A stretch of 64,000 nucleotides of DNA from Suillus spraguei (Eukaryota > Basidiomycota > Agaricomycetes > Boletales > Suillaceae), in the NCBI GenBank assembly GCA_016800925.1, contig JABCPU010000001.1, positions 558,001 through 622,000 of the forward strand. Reading direction: 5' to 3'. The position numbers were made by a program, and so were the translations under genes. Positions 1 to 11,032 of this stretch are shown here, one piece after another (position 1 is the stretch's first letter; every line of letters begins with the position of its first letter). The notes beneath the pieces were generated by a model that worked only from the letters and a program-made list of their open reading frames with translations, had not been told where the DNA came from and ran no database searches.

Positions 1-67
1 GCGCAAGACTAACATACTAGTTTAGGCAGTGGTTTATCTACAGCCCAAGCTAGGTTGCATCTTTACA
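1..67 (-). repeat. End of an unclassified repeat (element X) interrupting gypsy copy 1
   Basis: The reverse complement of this stretch matches the starts of two plus-strand repeats at 51247 and 52213, each beginning TGTAAAGATACAA and continuing with a similar CCTGGGCTGTAG block. At base 67/68 the sequence switches abruptly to gypsy integrase sequence. The simplest reading is that element X inserted into the gypsy copy in reverse orientation and the rest of X, and of the gypsy copy, lies left of the window. The class of X is unknown because no coding sequence was found in any copy. Confidence 0.6.
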
Positions 68-907
68 TCGGGGCCTGCAATTCCTATCTCACTTCTCCAA
101 GGAGCTTGCCTGACTTCTCGACTACGTCATCACCCCATCTACGGCTTATCAGACTGATGGTCAAACTGAGCGGCTCAATCAAGAGCTAGAAATGTACCTA
201 CACATCTATTGCCGCAATAATCCTGAAGATTGGGTAGAACACTTACCAATCGCCGAATTTGTCCACAACCACCAAAAACACGATGCAAGGAATGCATCAC
301 CTTTCTATCTAATGATGGGATACAAACCACATGCTATCCCTCACCTGATCCCTGATTCATCTGTCCCTGCAGCAGAAGATCGAGTATGATCCCTACAGAA
401 GATAAGAGAAGAAGCAATCGCCTGCCATAACCTTGCGATGCAAACAATGGCCGAACAATCCCGAGGAGAAAAGTACATCCCATGGAAGATCAGAGAAAAG
501 GTCTGGCTATCTGCTGCTAATCTTAGACTCAAACTCCCATCGCGGAAACTTGCACCAAAATGATACGGACCTTTCCCAATCATCGATGTCTTATCACCTA
601 TCACATTTACGCTCAAACTCCCCCCACAATGGAAAATTCATCCCACTTTCCATGCTTCCGTCTTATCGTCCTATAGCGAAACAGACGTACACGGCCCGAA
701 CTTCCCTGAACCACCACCTGATATTATTGAAGAAGAAGAAGAATACAAAGTAGAAGCAATTCTTTCCCACAAAGGAACTGGCATTCGCCAACGATATCTT
801 GTTTCCTGGAAAGGATATTCATCGGGAGATAATGAGTGGCTCCCAGAAAAGAACTTGAAGAACTCTGCTCGAATCCTGAATGCTTATAAAAAGCAACACT
901 CCCTTTG
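68..907 (+). pseudogene. Integrase C-terminal part plus chromodomain, gypsy copy 1
   Basis: The reading frame matches the end of the integrase core, including the QTDGQTERLNQELE region with the catalytic glutamate, then the C-terminal domain (FVHNH, NASPFYLMMGY, HPTFHASVLSSY) and a chromodomain (YLVSWKGYSSGDNEWLPE). In-frame TGA codons sit at 111-113, 387-389 and 561-563. At each the young copy has CGA. A 6-base deletion removes a His-Pro-Gln-type stretch near base 150. The chromodomain family directs integration to modified histones; that role is from family knowledge. The product cannot be made from this copy. Confidence 0.88.
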
Positions 908-963
908 ATTATTCTTCAGTCAATCAAACTGCACAAGCACTTGATCAACTAAAACCTTTCGAA

Positions 964-2436
964 ATGTCCTTCCCCACTGCTTACATCACCCCAGTCACTA
1001 TTGCCAACAATGACTCTGATTCCGATGCAGAAAACTACGGAACCCTTGCCACTGAAATCGACAACACCTCCTATATTGAAGCCGCCCTTCTATGCGAAGG
1101 ACATGCTCTCAAGATTGAAAGAATCCTCACCAAAAGAGGTGCCTTCCCAGCTTTACTTCTTGTCAACATCATCCGCACCGCCACCCTCATTGAAACTAAC
1201 ATCAATGAAACCACAGAAATCACGTATTGCCAGCGCATCTTACATCTACAGAAACGTATTCGTTCTTACGCAATGCTGTTGCTTCCCCGTTCTTTTAAGA
1301 GCGATGTTGAAGAAGCTATTCACATCATGGCTGAATGCCGAGCAGGTGTTGCTCGACCTCCCTCTCCACAAAGAGATATGGACCCACTTCCTATCCCTCC
1401 ACCCTCTTCTTCACGCATTTATTCTAATATTGATGCCTTTGCTGGCTTATATACTGCTGTCCAGGAGATTGTACAGCTCACCAACACAGTTGTCGAAAAT
1501 ATCCAGCAATCGGTCGCGGAAACAAGAGCAGCCAGAGCTTTAGTCGAAGAAGCTATTACTGGTCTGCAGCAAACTCAATTGGATCTTGCCTCCCCCCGAA
1601 CTCCACCCCCTATTGAACAACCAACTTCACCGTCCCCCATTATAGTCTCCCACGATCACCCCGCATGGCTATATGAATCTTGCACAGAAGAGCAGTGTGC
1701 AGCTGCGAAAGCATTGGGGATCCCTGTCACTGAGTTGGTGACACTTGGCCCTCGACTTTGTGACCTCCATATCCATCCTCCCATGTCCATCCCAGCATCA
1801 TTTGGTCCGATGGACCCTGCCTTGCCAGTCCTCATAAAAGACTTAGGTATAACATCCCCTTCTTCCTCTGACGAACTTCTTACGGTTGCTGAATGAGGAA
1901 CTACTCCTGACCTCCCAACGTCGGCATACACTCTTACCACTGAACAGCAGGTGCAGCTCAGACACAACAATGCCTTCACTTTGAGCTGTATGGCGTGACA
2001 GAAGGGAAAGAAGCATGCCAGATCCACTAGTCCCAAACCCATTATTTCGCCATCACCATTACGCATGTCTACCTCCAACACTGACGACAATATGAAATGT
2101 CGGTTTTGTGGTATTGTTGGACATCGGCAGAAGAATTGCCCCGCATACCAGTGCCAAATTTGTCTGTGACACGCCCCTACCCATCTATCTATCTACTGCC
2201 CTCAGCATCTTGGAGATCCCCTGTTTACACTTACTTGGAAGGACAATGGATTTTATGATGCACTTCGTAGGTGGGAGCAGTATCTTATTAATCATCGACG
2301 AAGAAAGGCAGGTTGATGAGCGAGGACTATAGCAGAAGAAGAAGCGGCTTATATGTTAGGGGTAAGTACTGCTGATGAAGACATCGCTAACTATGACGAC
2401 TATGATCCCATTTATGACGCCAATAGCGATATATGA
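964..2436 (+). pseudogene. Third ORF of gypsy copy 1 (CCHC zinc-knuckle protein), decayed
   Basis: This ORF starts at an ATG 57 bases after the chromodomain stop. It encodes about 310 uninterrupted codons, then a TGA at 1894-1896 that is CGA in the young copy. Further on, the same frame continues through a second TGA to a CCHC knuckle (CRFCGIVGHRQKNC, about 2098-2139) and a conserved segment rich in Trp and acidic residues, ending at 2436. The N-terminal half looks helical, the middle is proline/serine rich. In this copy all parts lie in one frame, which shows that the ancestral ORF was a single protein of about 490 residues. Confidence 0.75.
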
Positions 2437-2469
2437 AAGTCGGTGACTTTCCATGTAACGAGGGGGTAA

Positions 2470-2946
2470 TGTTACAGTCATATGTGCCCCTATTCATTCT
2501 CTCTTTGTCTCCTTTACTTGTATATTACATAATGAGACTCTGACTCATATGCTCAATGCATCTGTACTATAGTTGCCTTCCTTCTTTGGATACACACTTA
2601 CGCTCTCACATCTCTCTTGGTCCATGTGCACATATTGACCTATTTAAGCACATTGTATTACGCTTGTATACTTTACTTTAATCTTACTGGGTTTTACCTG
2701 GAACATCCTTCACTTAGGTCTCCAACCTAAGTCGTCTTGAATCGTCTCTAAGTTTAAGCACTCCTTAGCCTTAGTCTCTATTCTTGTAGAACCTCTTAAG
2801 ACTTGTCTTTGAGGCTGAACCCTTGATAGTACTCAGAACGCATTCCTTGTACCTTCACCTTGTCCTCTTCTGGACATTGTAGAACTTCCCAGCAGACTGT
2901 CTGTGTCTTTTCACTGTTGCTGGTGATGCCACCCCAGTTCGTAACA
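2470..2946 (+). repeat. 3' LTR of gypsy copy 1
   Basis: The LTR begins TGTTACAG directly after a purine-rich AGGGGGTAA stretch and ends in CAGTTCGTAACA. It is 477 bp and matches the 464-bp LTRs of the young element along its length, with many substitutions. The core block with TTAATCTTACTGGGTTTTAC and the CCAACCTAAGTCGTCTT segment is the best conserved part. Confidence 0.92.
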
Positions 2947-3010
2947 TGCCCAGCATGATCATGCTCCCAGTTCGCATGTCTAAACCCATATCTAAACCCA
3001 TCGTTGATCT

Positions 3011-3466
3011 TTATGTCAAGGCGGTCAAGTATAATGTCAGCCTGAGGGGGTGGTTGGAATTGATTGTTGGTGTGGCTGCAAACATATGAGTGGGAACCTC
3101 GTGACTCTGGAACACACCCAAGTTGTGGTGGGACATGAATGATTCTGTGTGTCCTTGAGCATCAACAGTGCTCAATGGAAAAGCAGGTGGGGGGTCTGGA
3201 GCTAAATCTTTTCCCTGCCATACTAACTGACTGCTAGAATTTTCATAGTTTGAGTTATCTACTAAGTCACCGTGGTATTCAGGAAGGGTGGTGCCATGAT
3301 CAGGCTGGAAGTCATTGGCCTCAGGCTCGTCTGGAAAATATTCATGGCTGCCACTTGCTTGCATGGGCCAATGTGGTGGCGGCGACCAGTTCAGCAGTGC
3401 ATGTGAGCCTTCATTGGACCAACTTGGATTTTGATCAGCCATGGGAGCCAGCAAACTGCCAGCCAA
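3011..3466 (-). CDS. Hypothetical protein fragment, low complexity
   Basis: An open frame of 151 codons rich in Pro, His, Asn and Ser, with no domain I recognise. Composition resembles the fragment at 18654-18929, with short polar blocks typical of disordered tails of transposon-associated proteins in Agaricomycetes. It may be one exon of a longer minus-strand gene that also includes the fragments at 4623-5283 and 5974-6990, but no splice chain was worked out. Function unknown; it could also be a chance frame. Confidence 0.3.
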   Translation of the reverse strand: MAGSLLAPMADQNPSWSNEGSHALLNWSPPPHWPMQASGSHEYFPDEPEANDFQPDHGTTLPEYHGDLVDNSNYENSSSQLVWQGKDLAPDPPPAFPLSTVDAQGHTESFMSHHNLGVFQSHEVPTHMFAATPTINSNHPLRLTLYLTALT

Positions 3467-4622
3467 TGACTGTGCTACTAGTCAGAAATGTTTTGAGGAC
3501 ACAAAACTATGAGATCATGTGTACCTAATACAACTGAAGTGTCATGTTTGAGCCCACTGAATGTAGCAACAGAGCGATGGTGGTGGTGATAGTAAGGTCA
3601 AGAGTTGCTGCAGCTTGCAGTACTGGGCCAATACCAACCACATTTGCCAAGTCTTATCTTGGTTTTCAATGAGTTTGATACAAGCTGACCTTTACTTACC
3701 ATTACGTCGTTGTCACCCTTCTGACTGATTATCGTGGCATTGTGGTGTTCGTTTACTGATTCAAAAGGGGGTATCACCTTACCAATTTGGCATCTCAGTC
3801 TGCTGACCAATCAAAGCCGACATGATATAGAGTTTAGATCTAGAATAAATCAGGACCTACAAAATAGCACACTGCCCAAATGAGGCAACTGACTTCTACC
3901 CCTTTTAGTAGAGCATTTGTTCAATTCAGGATAGGTAATTCCTTAGCTATCCTTGTCTAGTATCATACTTAGGCCTCATCTGCGGAACGATGATGGATAA
4001 GTGAGAAGGGGCATAACAGTGTGAACAAACAGACCATATACCTAGTGCAACAATGGACAAGAGAGAAGAGGCAAAGACCTAATCGATAATCACCCAGCCA
4101 CACTAGGCAAGAATTTTCGCAAGGCAAAGATTAATATTGCTCAGCATGTGCGTCATGCTGAGAGGGCCCAGAGTGTGTGCCACAACAGGAAGGGATAAAC
4201 ATCAGATCCTCAGGGTAAGCCTGCATAGAAACTCAGGAGTTTTAGCTGAGTGATTTATCGAGAAATGTATTTACTTAGTTACTAGAATGGGAGCTCCAAA
4301 GTTGTATGGCATTCACTATTACCGCATATAGTATTGTACAACAGCAGCTTGATTGTCGATCTAGATCATGCTTGCAAGCACTTAGTAGTGAAGCTCATAT
4401 TGATCCTGCGCAAACAGATACTATTCGGCCTGTCATCCTACATAATAATTCATCAAATTGAATAAATACTTTCATCTTCTGAGTTGATTATTTGCAGTCT
4501 ACATGAGTATAAATGACTACATGATGCGCTGACTCGGATATTTTGAATCCTAGTCAGCTGTTAAACTCTGGTGCACATAAACTTGAATGGGACTAAGAGC
4601 CTCTACTGTTTCAATGTGTGAG
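3467..4622. other. No gene seen
   Basis: I see no convincing coding sequence, RNA gene or repeat here. Short frames are present on both strands but lack conserved motifs or splice context. Confidence 0.4.
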
Positions 4623-5283
4623 TTATAGCCTGCGTGTAGCAGCATTGAGAACTGCCATATCATAATAGACCTGAGTTATCTCCTGAATAACTGCTTCCAA
4701 GTGATTCTGCTTGCTTCGCAGCTCCTCACCAAACTTGACCACATCAAGGACCATTTCCCACTCAGTACCAGTTTTCTCCCTGCAGATGCGCTTCCAAGTC
4801 GCTGCTGGAGCAGGACAAGACAGAGACTCGGATACTACATGCTCCTTGTTAGAGTCGCCATGAGAGTCAACTTGTTCTAGCTTCCTCTTCTGACTCTGAG
4901 GAGTGCTGGTGGCAGCAGGAGAAGCCTGAGCTCGTAGTATTACTACCTCGCCACCTACATGATGATCAGCTTCAGCTTTCTGGTCGCTCATCAGTACAAC
5001 AAGATGATACTACATGACTGCAGAAACTCACCATCCTTCCAGTTTCCTTCCAACCACTGATCGTATCCAAGGGCAAGCCCTCAAGGAGAATTGTATCTGA
5101 TGGTGAGTGAGTTGCAAAAGGGTCTGGCACAGTCAAACCCAGTTCCCAGAACACTGATGTGTCCTCACCGCTGCCAGATACAGAGAATTCAGACATGTGA
5201 TGGGGTTGGACATGTGCTATCATATCCTCAATCCATGAAAGCTGAGTGTTTGTTGCATGAGGATTGTTTGTATAGGAAGACAT
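4623..5283 (-). CDS. Hypothetical protein fragment, possibly two exons
   Basis: Two overlapping minus-strand frames (4972-5283 and 4623-4991) look coding: the first is acidic with SGSGEDTSVFWELG and PDPFATHSPSDTILLEG blocks, the second has a basic KRKLEQ stretch followed by a likely helical segment ending ITQVYYDMAVLNAATRRL. A splice of the first into the second is plausible. I do not recognise the family. Neighbouring fragments on the same strand suggest a degenerating multi-exon gene. Confidence 0.35.
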
Positions 5284-5973
5284 AGCTAGTACTTAGAAGC
5301 TTGTGTTGATTTGAAAATTCAAGGCTTGAGGTAAGCACTGACTCTTATAACTGCATCATACCATATTGAAAAGCGAGGACTAGTAATTCTCAAAGGCCTG
5401 GATCAGAATTGTTAGTTACTTTTCGGGGCAGTTTGCCCAGCGAACAAAAGCAGAAAGCACCTAGCTATAGAGGGCAGGCTGTTCTCTCGCCCAATCTGGA
5501 ATTCCAATTTGACCTTGAAGGGGAAAAGGTTACTTCCATACTTAGTGTGACTCTAGCAACAGCTTGACACAATTAGTCATCGTCCAGTCCTGTCTGAGTC
5601 AAAGAAGGATGATCATAGGACAGTAGTACTAATACGGCACCTATCAAGAGCTCTATCGAAAAAAATGGGTCTTACTACATTCTGGGCAATGCAAGTCACA
5701 GGATTGGTGTTAACAAAGAACCATACACTGCATAGATAACATTCCAAATTTAATGGGCAGTTTAGAACTACAGTGGGAGCTTTGAGTAAACAGAGAATGA
5801 AGGACGATTGTCAAGAATATGATATTTGACAGGAGTGGTTCTACAGGGCAAAAACGGATAAATAATGGCATCATATGAAAGTTGATGAACTTCATCATGG
5901 AATGATTGGTTGGATATTATCTGTTGCACAAGATCAATACGAGCTTCATGATAGAAAATCAATGAGAGTTACT

Positions 5974-6990
5974 TCAGTCATCAGATTTCATCAATATCTC
6001 TGCAATTCCACACACAAGTCCAGGAGAGGCACGGGAATCATCCTCACCCGAACTCGAGACACTGTCTGAATAGGTGGGAGATGCAGGCATGTAATATTCA
6101 ACACTTTCACTATGATAGTGCTCACAAGCAAGATGCTTGAGTTGATCAAGCTGTGCATCTGTGGTGCTGTACAATGATTTATCATCACTATATGCAGCAA
6201 TGGTGAAGGCCATGCAACTTTGGAGCTCCCCCGGGCCCAGGTCAGAATTGGCAAGCCTTTCAAGCAAGGAGAGGAAAGGTTCTGAAGTAGCACTGGAATA
6301 TGTTTTAGCCTTGTCCTTGTGAATTATGTGGGCAAGCCTCCTGTGTCATCTAAGAGTCTTGATTTCCAATGCAGATGCCAGAGCACACAAGTGCTTCCAT
6401 TCAAGATCAGCTTCCTTCATAAGGACAGCTTGAGCAATGGCTTCGCAGGATAGGTGTTTCAAGCCGTGTTCAACTAAAACTTTGCCCTAGTGTGATGCTT
6501 GTCAAAACAATGTGTGCATAAATATTGATAAACTTACTCTTTGAACATCTACTGGATCCATATTAGTGGGCCCAATGTACTTTTCAGCAAAACAAAGTTC
6601 CATTGTCCTGGGATGCTTCCAGTTGTAGGGCCTATGCCTCTCCTTTGCGCGTCTTACTGCATGAGTTAGGTGCTTGATTACAGGGGGGAGGAATGCTGGT
6701 GCATTTGTATCATCATCCAAATAATCATTGGTGATGGTAGGTGATGATGATGATGAACTAGGTTCTGTGCATTTGGGTGGGGAAGCATTGGATCTGACAG
6801 CGTTGTCATGCTTGAATGTCTTCTGAAGATAGCCAGTGAGGGAGCGCAGACTAGGAGTGTCCCTGGCCTCATAGTCAACATTCAACCCTCTGGTAGACTC
6901 AGAGCTTGGGAGAGGAGTGATACAAACGTGCATTTCTGTGCTGGTGAGAGTTATGCGCTCAGCTTTAGCATGGTGATGGAATGATGACAA
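5974..6990 (-). pseudogene. Hypothetical protein, degenerate exons
   Basis: Reading on the minus strand from 6990, one frame gives about 160 residues with a basic KERHRPYNWKHPRTMELCFAEKY segment. A possible intron near 6490-6530 leads into a second stretch beginning VLVEHGLKHLSCEAIAQAV. That frame runs on through one TGA near 6345 (flanked so that CGA would restore Arg) into LERLANSDLGPGELQSCM and an acidic tail. The helical, leucine-rich middle and the single nonsense change suggest a recently lost gene. I do not recognise the family. The Harbinger element starts 55 bases upstream of this gene's 5' end. Confidence 0.4.
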
Positions 6991-8861
6991 GGGTTGAGAC
7001 GTCGAGTGCCGGGGATATCCAGGCTTATGAAGATTTGCTCCTTAGAGCTCGTTCGGTAACCATTGTATAAGCCATAATTTTGAAATACAAAATATTGTTT
7101 GTCCCAGCATGATGACAGGCCGCGAGCAGAGTTTAAAATGTCTTTGCTTCCAACCATGACTTCTAGATCTATCCATTACCACAATGATATCCAATGCCAG
7201 CAGATCTGGCTTGCAGTCACTGCTATCATCATCTGCACCCAGATACAGGTCGCAAACATGACACGAAAGGGTACTCAGCAGCCCAAGGCCCAGTGGAACT
7301 TTGATGAGATCAACACCTTACTCACATACCTGATATCAGTGAAATCATCGATGGCAGGAGTGACCTTCAAGGAAGCAACATTTAATGAAGCTACACAACA
7401 GATTGCGAGCAAGCGGACACATGGGCTTCCAAAGACTGGGGCCCAGTGCAAGAATAAATAGACATCAGTATGTCATCCTACATTGATCACCACTGTACTA
7501 ACTGATCTATGTAGCTGAAGCGTACATATCACGCTATCCTTGCATATCACAGTAGATCAGGCTGTCATTGGGATGATGAGCATGGGGCTAATATCAATGG
7601 CCCTGCTGCTGAGGCTGTCTGGGAGGAGATCATTAGCAAGAAGGTACAATACATGTTTATTTTTCAGATCTTTATTGAACCTGACTGGCACTATGTCTTT
7701 AAAGTCCAATATACACTTAAAGCCATTCAAGAATAGTGGCTGGCCTTTTTACTTGAAGATGGAACAGATCCTCCCCTGCCACAGCTCTGCATAAGGCAAT
7801 GCTGTGTATTGTAAGGATTTCATATCCTCTACACCCTGACACTGCTTCAAAAATAAAACTTAAATGCTCGAGCATTCGAGACCATCCATGTGACTTATGG
7901 ATGCAAAAAGTGTTACTACCTTTCATACTCAAGTCACATAATACATTCCTCTTTCTCTTTCTTATTACTTCATTTCTGTCTTGACCCCACATGCTCTAAG
8001 TTCCTGTTACTATAAACTGTTATCCTGGTCTACATTCAGCTCTTTTACCTCGTTACTGACACACTATTTTCTCGCCACTGTCAAAAACTGCGTATTCAAT
8101 CTTCACACCCTTTTTATTTTTCTGTGGCGCGACCATGACAAAACTTTATCATTTTCTGTATATCTAGCTCATGTACGCTCTGGTATCTACAGCGAATTCT
8201 ACCTTAGAAGATCCCTGCTCAAAAAGCACCTTAGAGAAAGCTCTTGAGACGTCCTATTCCGTCACCTGTCCCAAAAGTCTTGTTTATCGCTCAGCTACCT
8301 ATGATAAATAGATCCTTGTCTCTATATTGTAATCGATATAGAAACACTCACATCTACTCACTTGCATAACATCACAATTCCCTGCCGAACACAAAACCAG
8401 CCTTACAGTATAACCCCACCATCTTAGCACTGCAGGATGAACCACCAGTTGCTGGTCCAAGTAGCACCCCTCCAGATGCTGGTGCGAGCACATTGAATAC
8501 TGGTGTCAGTGGCATGATGCATCCTCCCATTCCAAGCCTCCTTCCAGTCAGTCCTCGTCAGTCCCGCCCAGATGTCAACTGGGGTGCCCCCCCTCCCATT
8601 CCTGCACTCGCAAGTGGTAGTATTAGTGTTGCTCCCCCTATATCGTCTGCTCCTCTCTCTTCAGGCTCTAGCACAAGCAAGTGCTTGCACACAGACATGA
8701 CCCATGGCAATTCAGCTCTCCCTTCCACCATGTGGACTTCCATTTCACAGATGACAAAGGCAGAATCTGCCAAGAAGCAGAAGCTGTTAACAGCCAGTGA
8801 CAAGACGCGCCCAAGTGCACCCAAGAACGATGCTGTTCCAGAGGCTGCCAACACTGCTGTG

Positions 8862-9331
8862 TGTTACAATTGTACATGCCCCTATTCATTTTAGTCTCAT
8901 CATTATCTTGTATATTACGTAACATGACTCTGACTCATATGCTCAACGCATCTGTACTATAGTTGCCTTCCCTCTTTGGATACACACTTACATTCTCATG
9001 TCTCTCCTGGTCCATGCGCACATATTGGCTTATTTAAGCATGTTGTATTACACTTGTATACTTCACTTTAATCTTACTGGGTTTTACCTGCAATATCCTT
9101 CGCTTAGGTCTCCAACCTAAGTCGTCTGAATCATCTCTAAGTCTAAGCACTCCTTAGCCTTAGTCTTTATTCGACCGATTATCTTAGAGTCACGACTCTT
9201 CAATAGAACCCTTGATCCTACTCAGAACGCTTCCTTGTAGCAGTATCGTTCTTCTTTGAATGCAGTCGAACTTCCCAGCAGACTGTCTGTGTCTTATCAC
9301 TGTTGCTGGTGATGCCACCCCAGTTCATAAC
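8862..9331 (+). repeat. Solo LTR, gypsy chromovirus family
   Basis: TGTTACAATTGTACATGCCCC at the start and the CCACCCCAGTTCATAAC end match the LTRs of the full-length element. The last base of this LTR (A, 10622) lies beyond another solo LTR that inserted just inside its end. The 5-bp flanks are CTGTG at 8857-8861 and CTGTG at 10623-10627, a perfect target duplication. It interrupts the Harbinger accessory gene. Confidence 0.93.
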
Positions 9332-10616
9332 TGTCATATACCGTACATTCAGGTCTGATCCATGGACATCTGGACACCCAATCAACATCCATCCATATCT
9401 AATCCATATCCATATCTGACTCAGTCCATCCATCCGATCTGATCCACTCATCCGATCCATGTCCATATCCGATCCGTGTCCATATCCGATCCATGCTCAT
9501 ATCCGAAACTATTCCCGCGCACCTGCGCGTTACTCCTTTTAGGTTAATACCTGTGTCCGGCTTTCGGTTATCCCTGCACCTCTGGCTTTCGGTTATCTTG
9601 ACTTCCGTCTTGATAAGATATTTCGTACAAGTCTTATTTCCGAGTTCATAGCCTTGTTTTCCGCAATGCCTCAAACATAGCCTCGGACTATCCTTGCTTG
9701 CCTTCCGGCATGCTACCTACAGTATATAAACTTGTAGTACAACTCCTGCAGACCTCAGTCTGATTCATTGTTCCTACTTCTGTATATTCCTTTGATTACT
9801 CTGTATCCTGTTATCATGTCTATATAACTCCGTCTCCGTTCTTGCACTTGGGCTCCGGCCCTTGTAAGCTTCCAACTCAGGCCTATGGGATTACTCCCTA
9901 GGCCGGAGCTTTGATCCTATGTTCTATAATCTGTTCGGACTTCGTCCATCTCTGTCTATCATCTGTTTCACCTCCGACTCTACCTTTGGTAGTCTTATAC
10001 TGTCTGTTTCTATTCCGGACCTTGTCCGGAGTAGTCTATACTATCTCTACACCATATCCGGACCTACTCCTCTCTAGTAGCCAACACTTCCTCTAAGATC
10101 CACAGAGCTACGCTCATCCGATCGTCTGATCATCCGCTCCTCCGCTCCTCCGCTCCTCCGCTCCTCCGAGCTCCGGACCTTCGGACCCCTAGTCCTTCGG
10201 ATCCATCCTATCCTATCCTCTGACATCTATGGATCATCTTTCCCTCCGGAGCTCTGCTCCTATCCTGCCCTGGACTTTGTCCAGCGGTCCATCCTTCATC
10301 CGTTCTACTTGGAACTTGTTCCAGTAGTGTTACCATTACTCCCTACCTTCCGGAAATAGTTCCGGCGCATTCCCGCGCTCATCCGGAAGTCCATCGGAGC
10401 TCTGTCGAGCTATCCTGCCTTAGAGTTCGTCCGGACCCTCCATCCGGACTCCACCAGAACTCTCCCTTGGACTTCATCCGAAATTAAGGGCACATACTCG
10501 GGTAAGGGGCACAGCGTACGAGCTGAGGCCAAGCCCCTTTGACTTACAACCCTTCGGTACAACCCCATGTAAGACCAGGACTTCTTGCTAATCTCCGGTT
10601 TTGCATGGTCGTAACA
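9332..10616 (+). repeat. Solo LTR, 1,285 bp, second family, nested in the first
   Basis: It begins TGTCATATACC and ends GGTCGTAACA, with ATAAC on both sides (9327-9331 and 10617-10621) as target duplication. The left part has degenerate ATCCATATCCG-type subrepeats (about 9360-9500), a TATATAAAC box near 9727, and an 8-bp CTCCTCCG repeat near 10138-10170. The TATA orientation suggests plus strand. No coding region was found, so the internal part was lost by LTR recombination. Confidence 0.85.
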
Positions 10617-11032
10617 ATAACACTGTGTTGATGAACCTCCAAGGCTCCATCAACTACCTTTCAGACTCATTAAATAAGAGCCCATTTAGCCTGACTGATG
10701 ACACTTGTGTAGCTGAGCATAGGTCATGTGCGGTGAAGGTGATCCAGTCATCTGCAGATCTTTTAGTGGATGATAAGGTGCTGCTTATGCATGTGCTCAT
10801 GGCAAACCCAGCAGCATGTGATACAATTTTAGACATTGATGATCTTGAGCTGCATTCTGCATTTGTACATTCTATAGTCGCTCATGCTAAACAAGAGACT
10901 GTTACTTTGTAGCTCTTCATTACTTTTGCTCATTCATTGTTTGTAGGCTAGACTGTAGCCCTATGTCTGTTGTTCTCATGAATTGTAGTACTTTGTTTTC
11001 ACATAGAATCAATTGTACTAGCTACGACAAAT

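Larger units (their letters stand above)
68..2946 (+). mobile_element. Ty3/gypsy chromovirus, copy 1, decayed 3' half
   Basis: This is a diverged copy of the full-length element at 52594-60160. It runs from the integrase core through the chromodomain, a third ORF and the polypurine stretch to a 3' LTR ending at 2946. The same order and spacing are seen in the young copy. The 5' part is outside the window, beyond the repeat that interrupts it at base 67. Coding regions carry several stops, most of them CGA-to-TGA relative to the young copy, so the copy is inactive. Confidence 0.9.
7258..10912 (+). pseudogene. Harbinger SANT/Myb-like accessory protein, split by LTRs
   Basis: Exon 1 from ATG 7258 has the WNFDEINTLLTYLI start of a Myb/SANT-like domain and NEATQQIASKR...GAQCKNK. 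The next codon is TAG where Trp is expected (TGG-to-TAG), followed by a GTATGT intron ending TAG at 7514. Exon 2 gives LKRTYHAILAYHSRSGCHWDDE and AAEAVWEEII. A later exon holds KPFKNSGWPFYLKMEQIL. A proline/serine-rich stretch (8400-8861) follows, then a nested LTR pair, then the C-terminal segment from 10628 to the TAA/TAG end at 10912. Deleting 8862-10627 joins Val to Leu in frame. In this superfamily the protein binds DNA and helps import the transposase. Confidence 0.8.
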
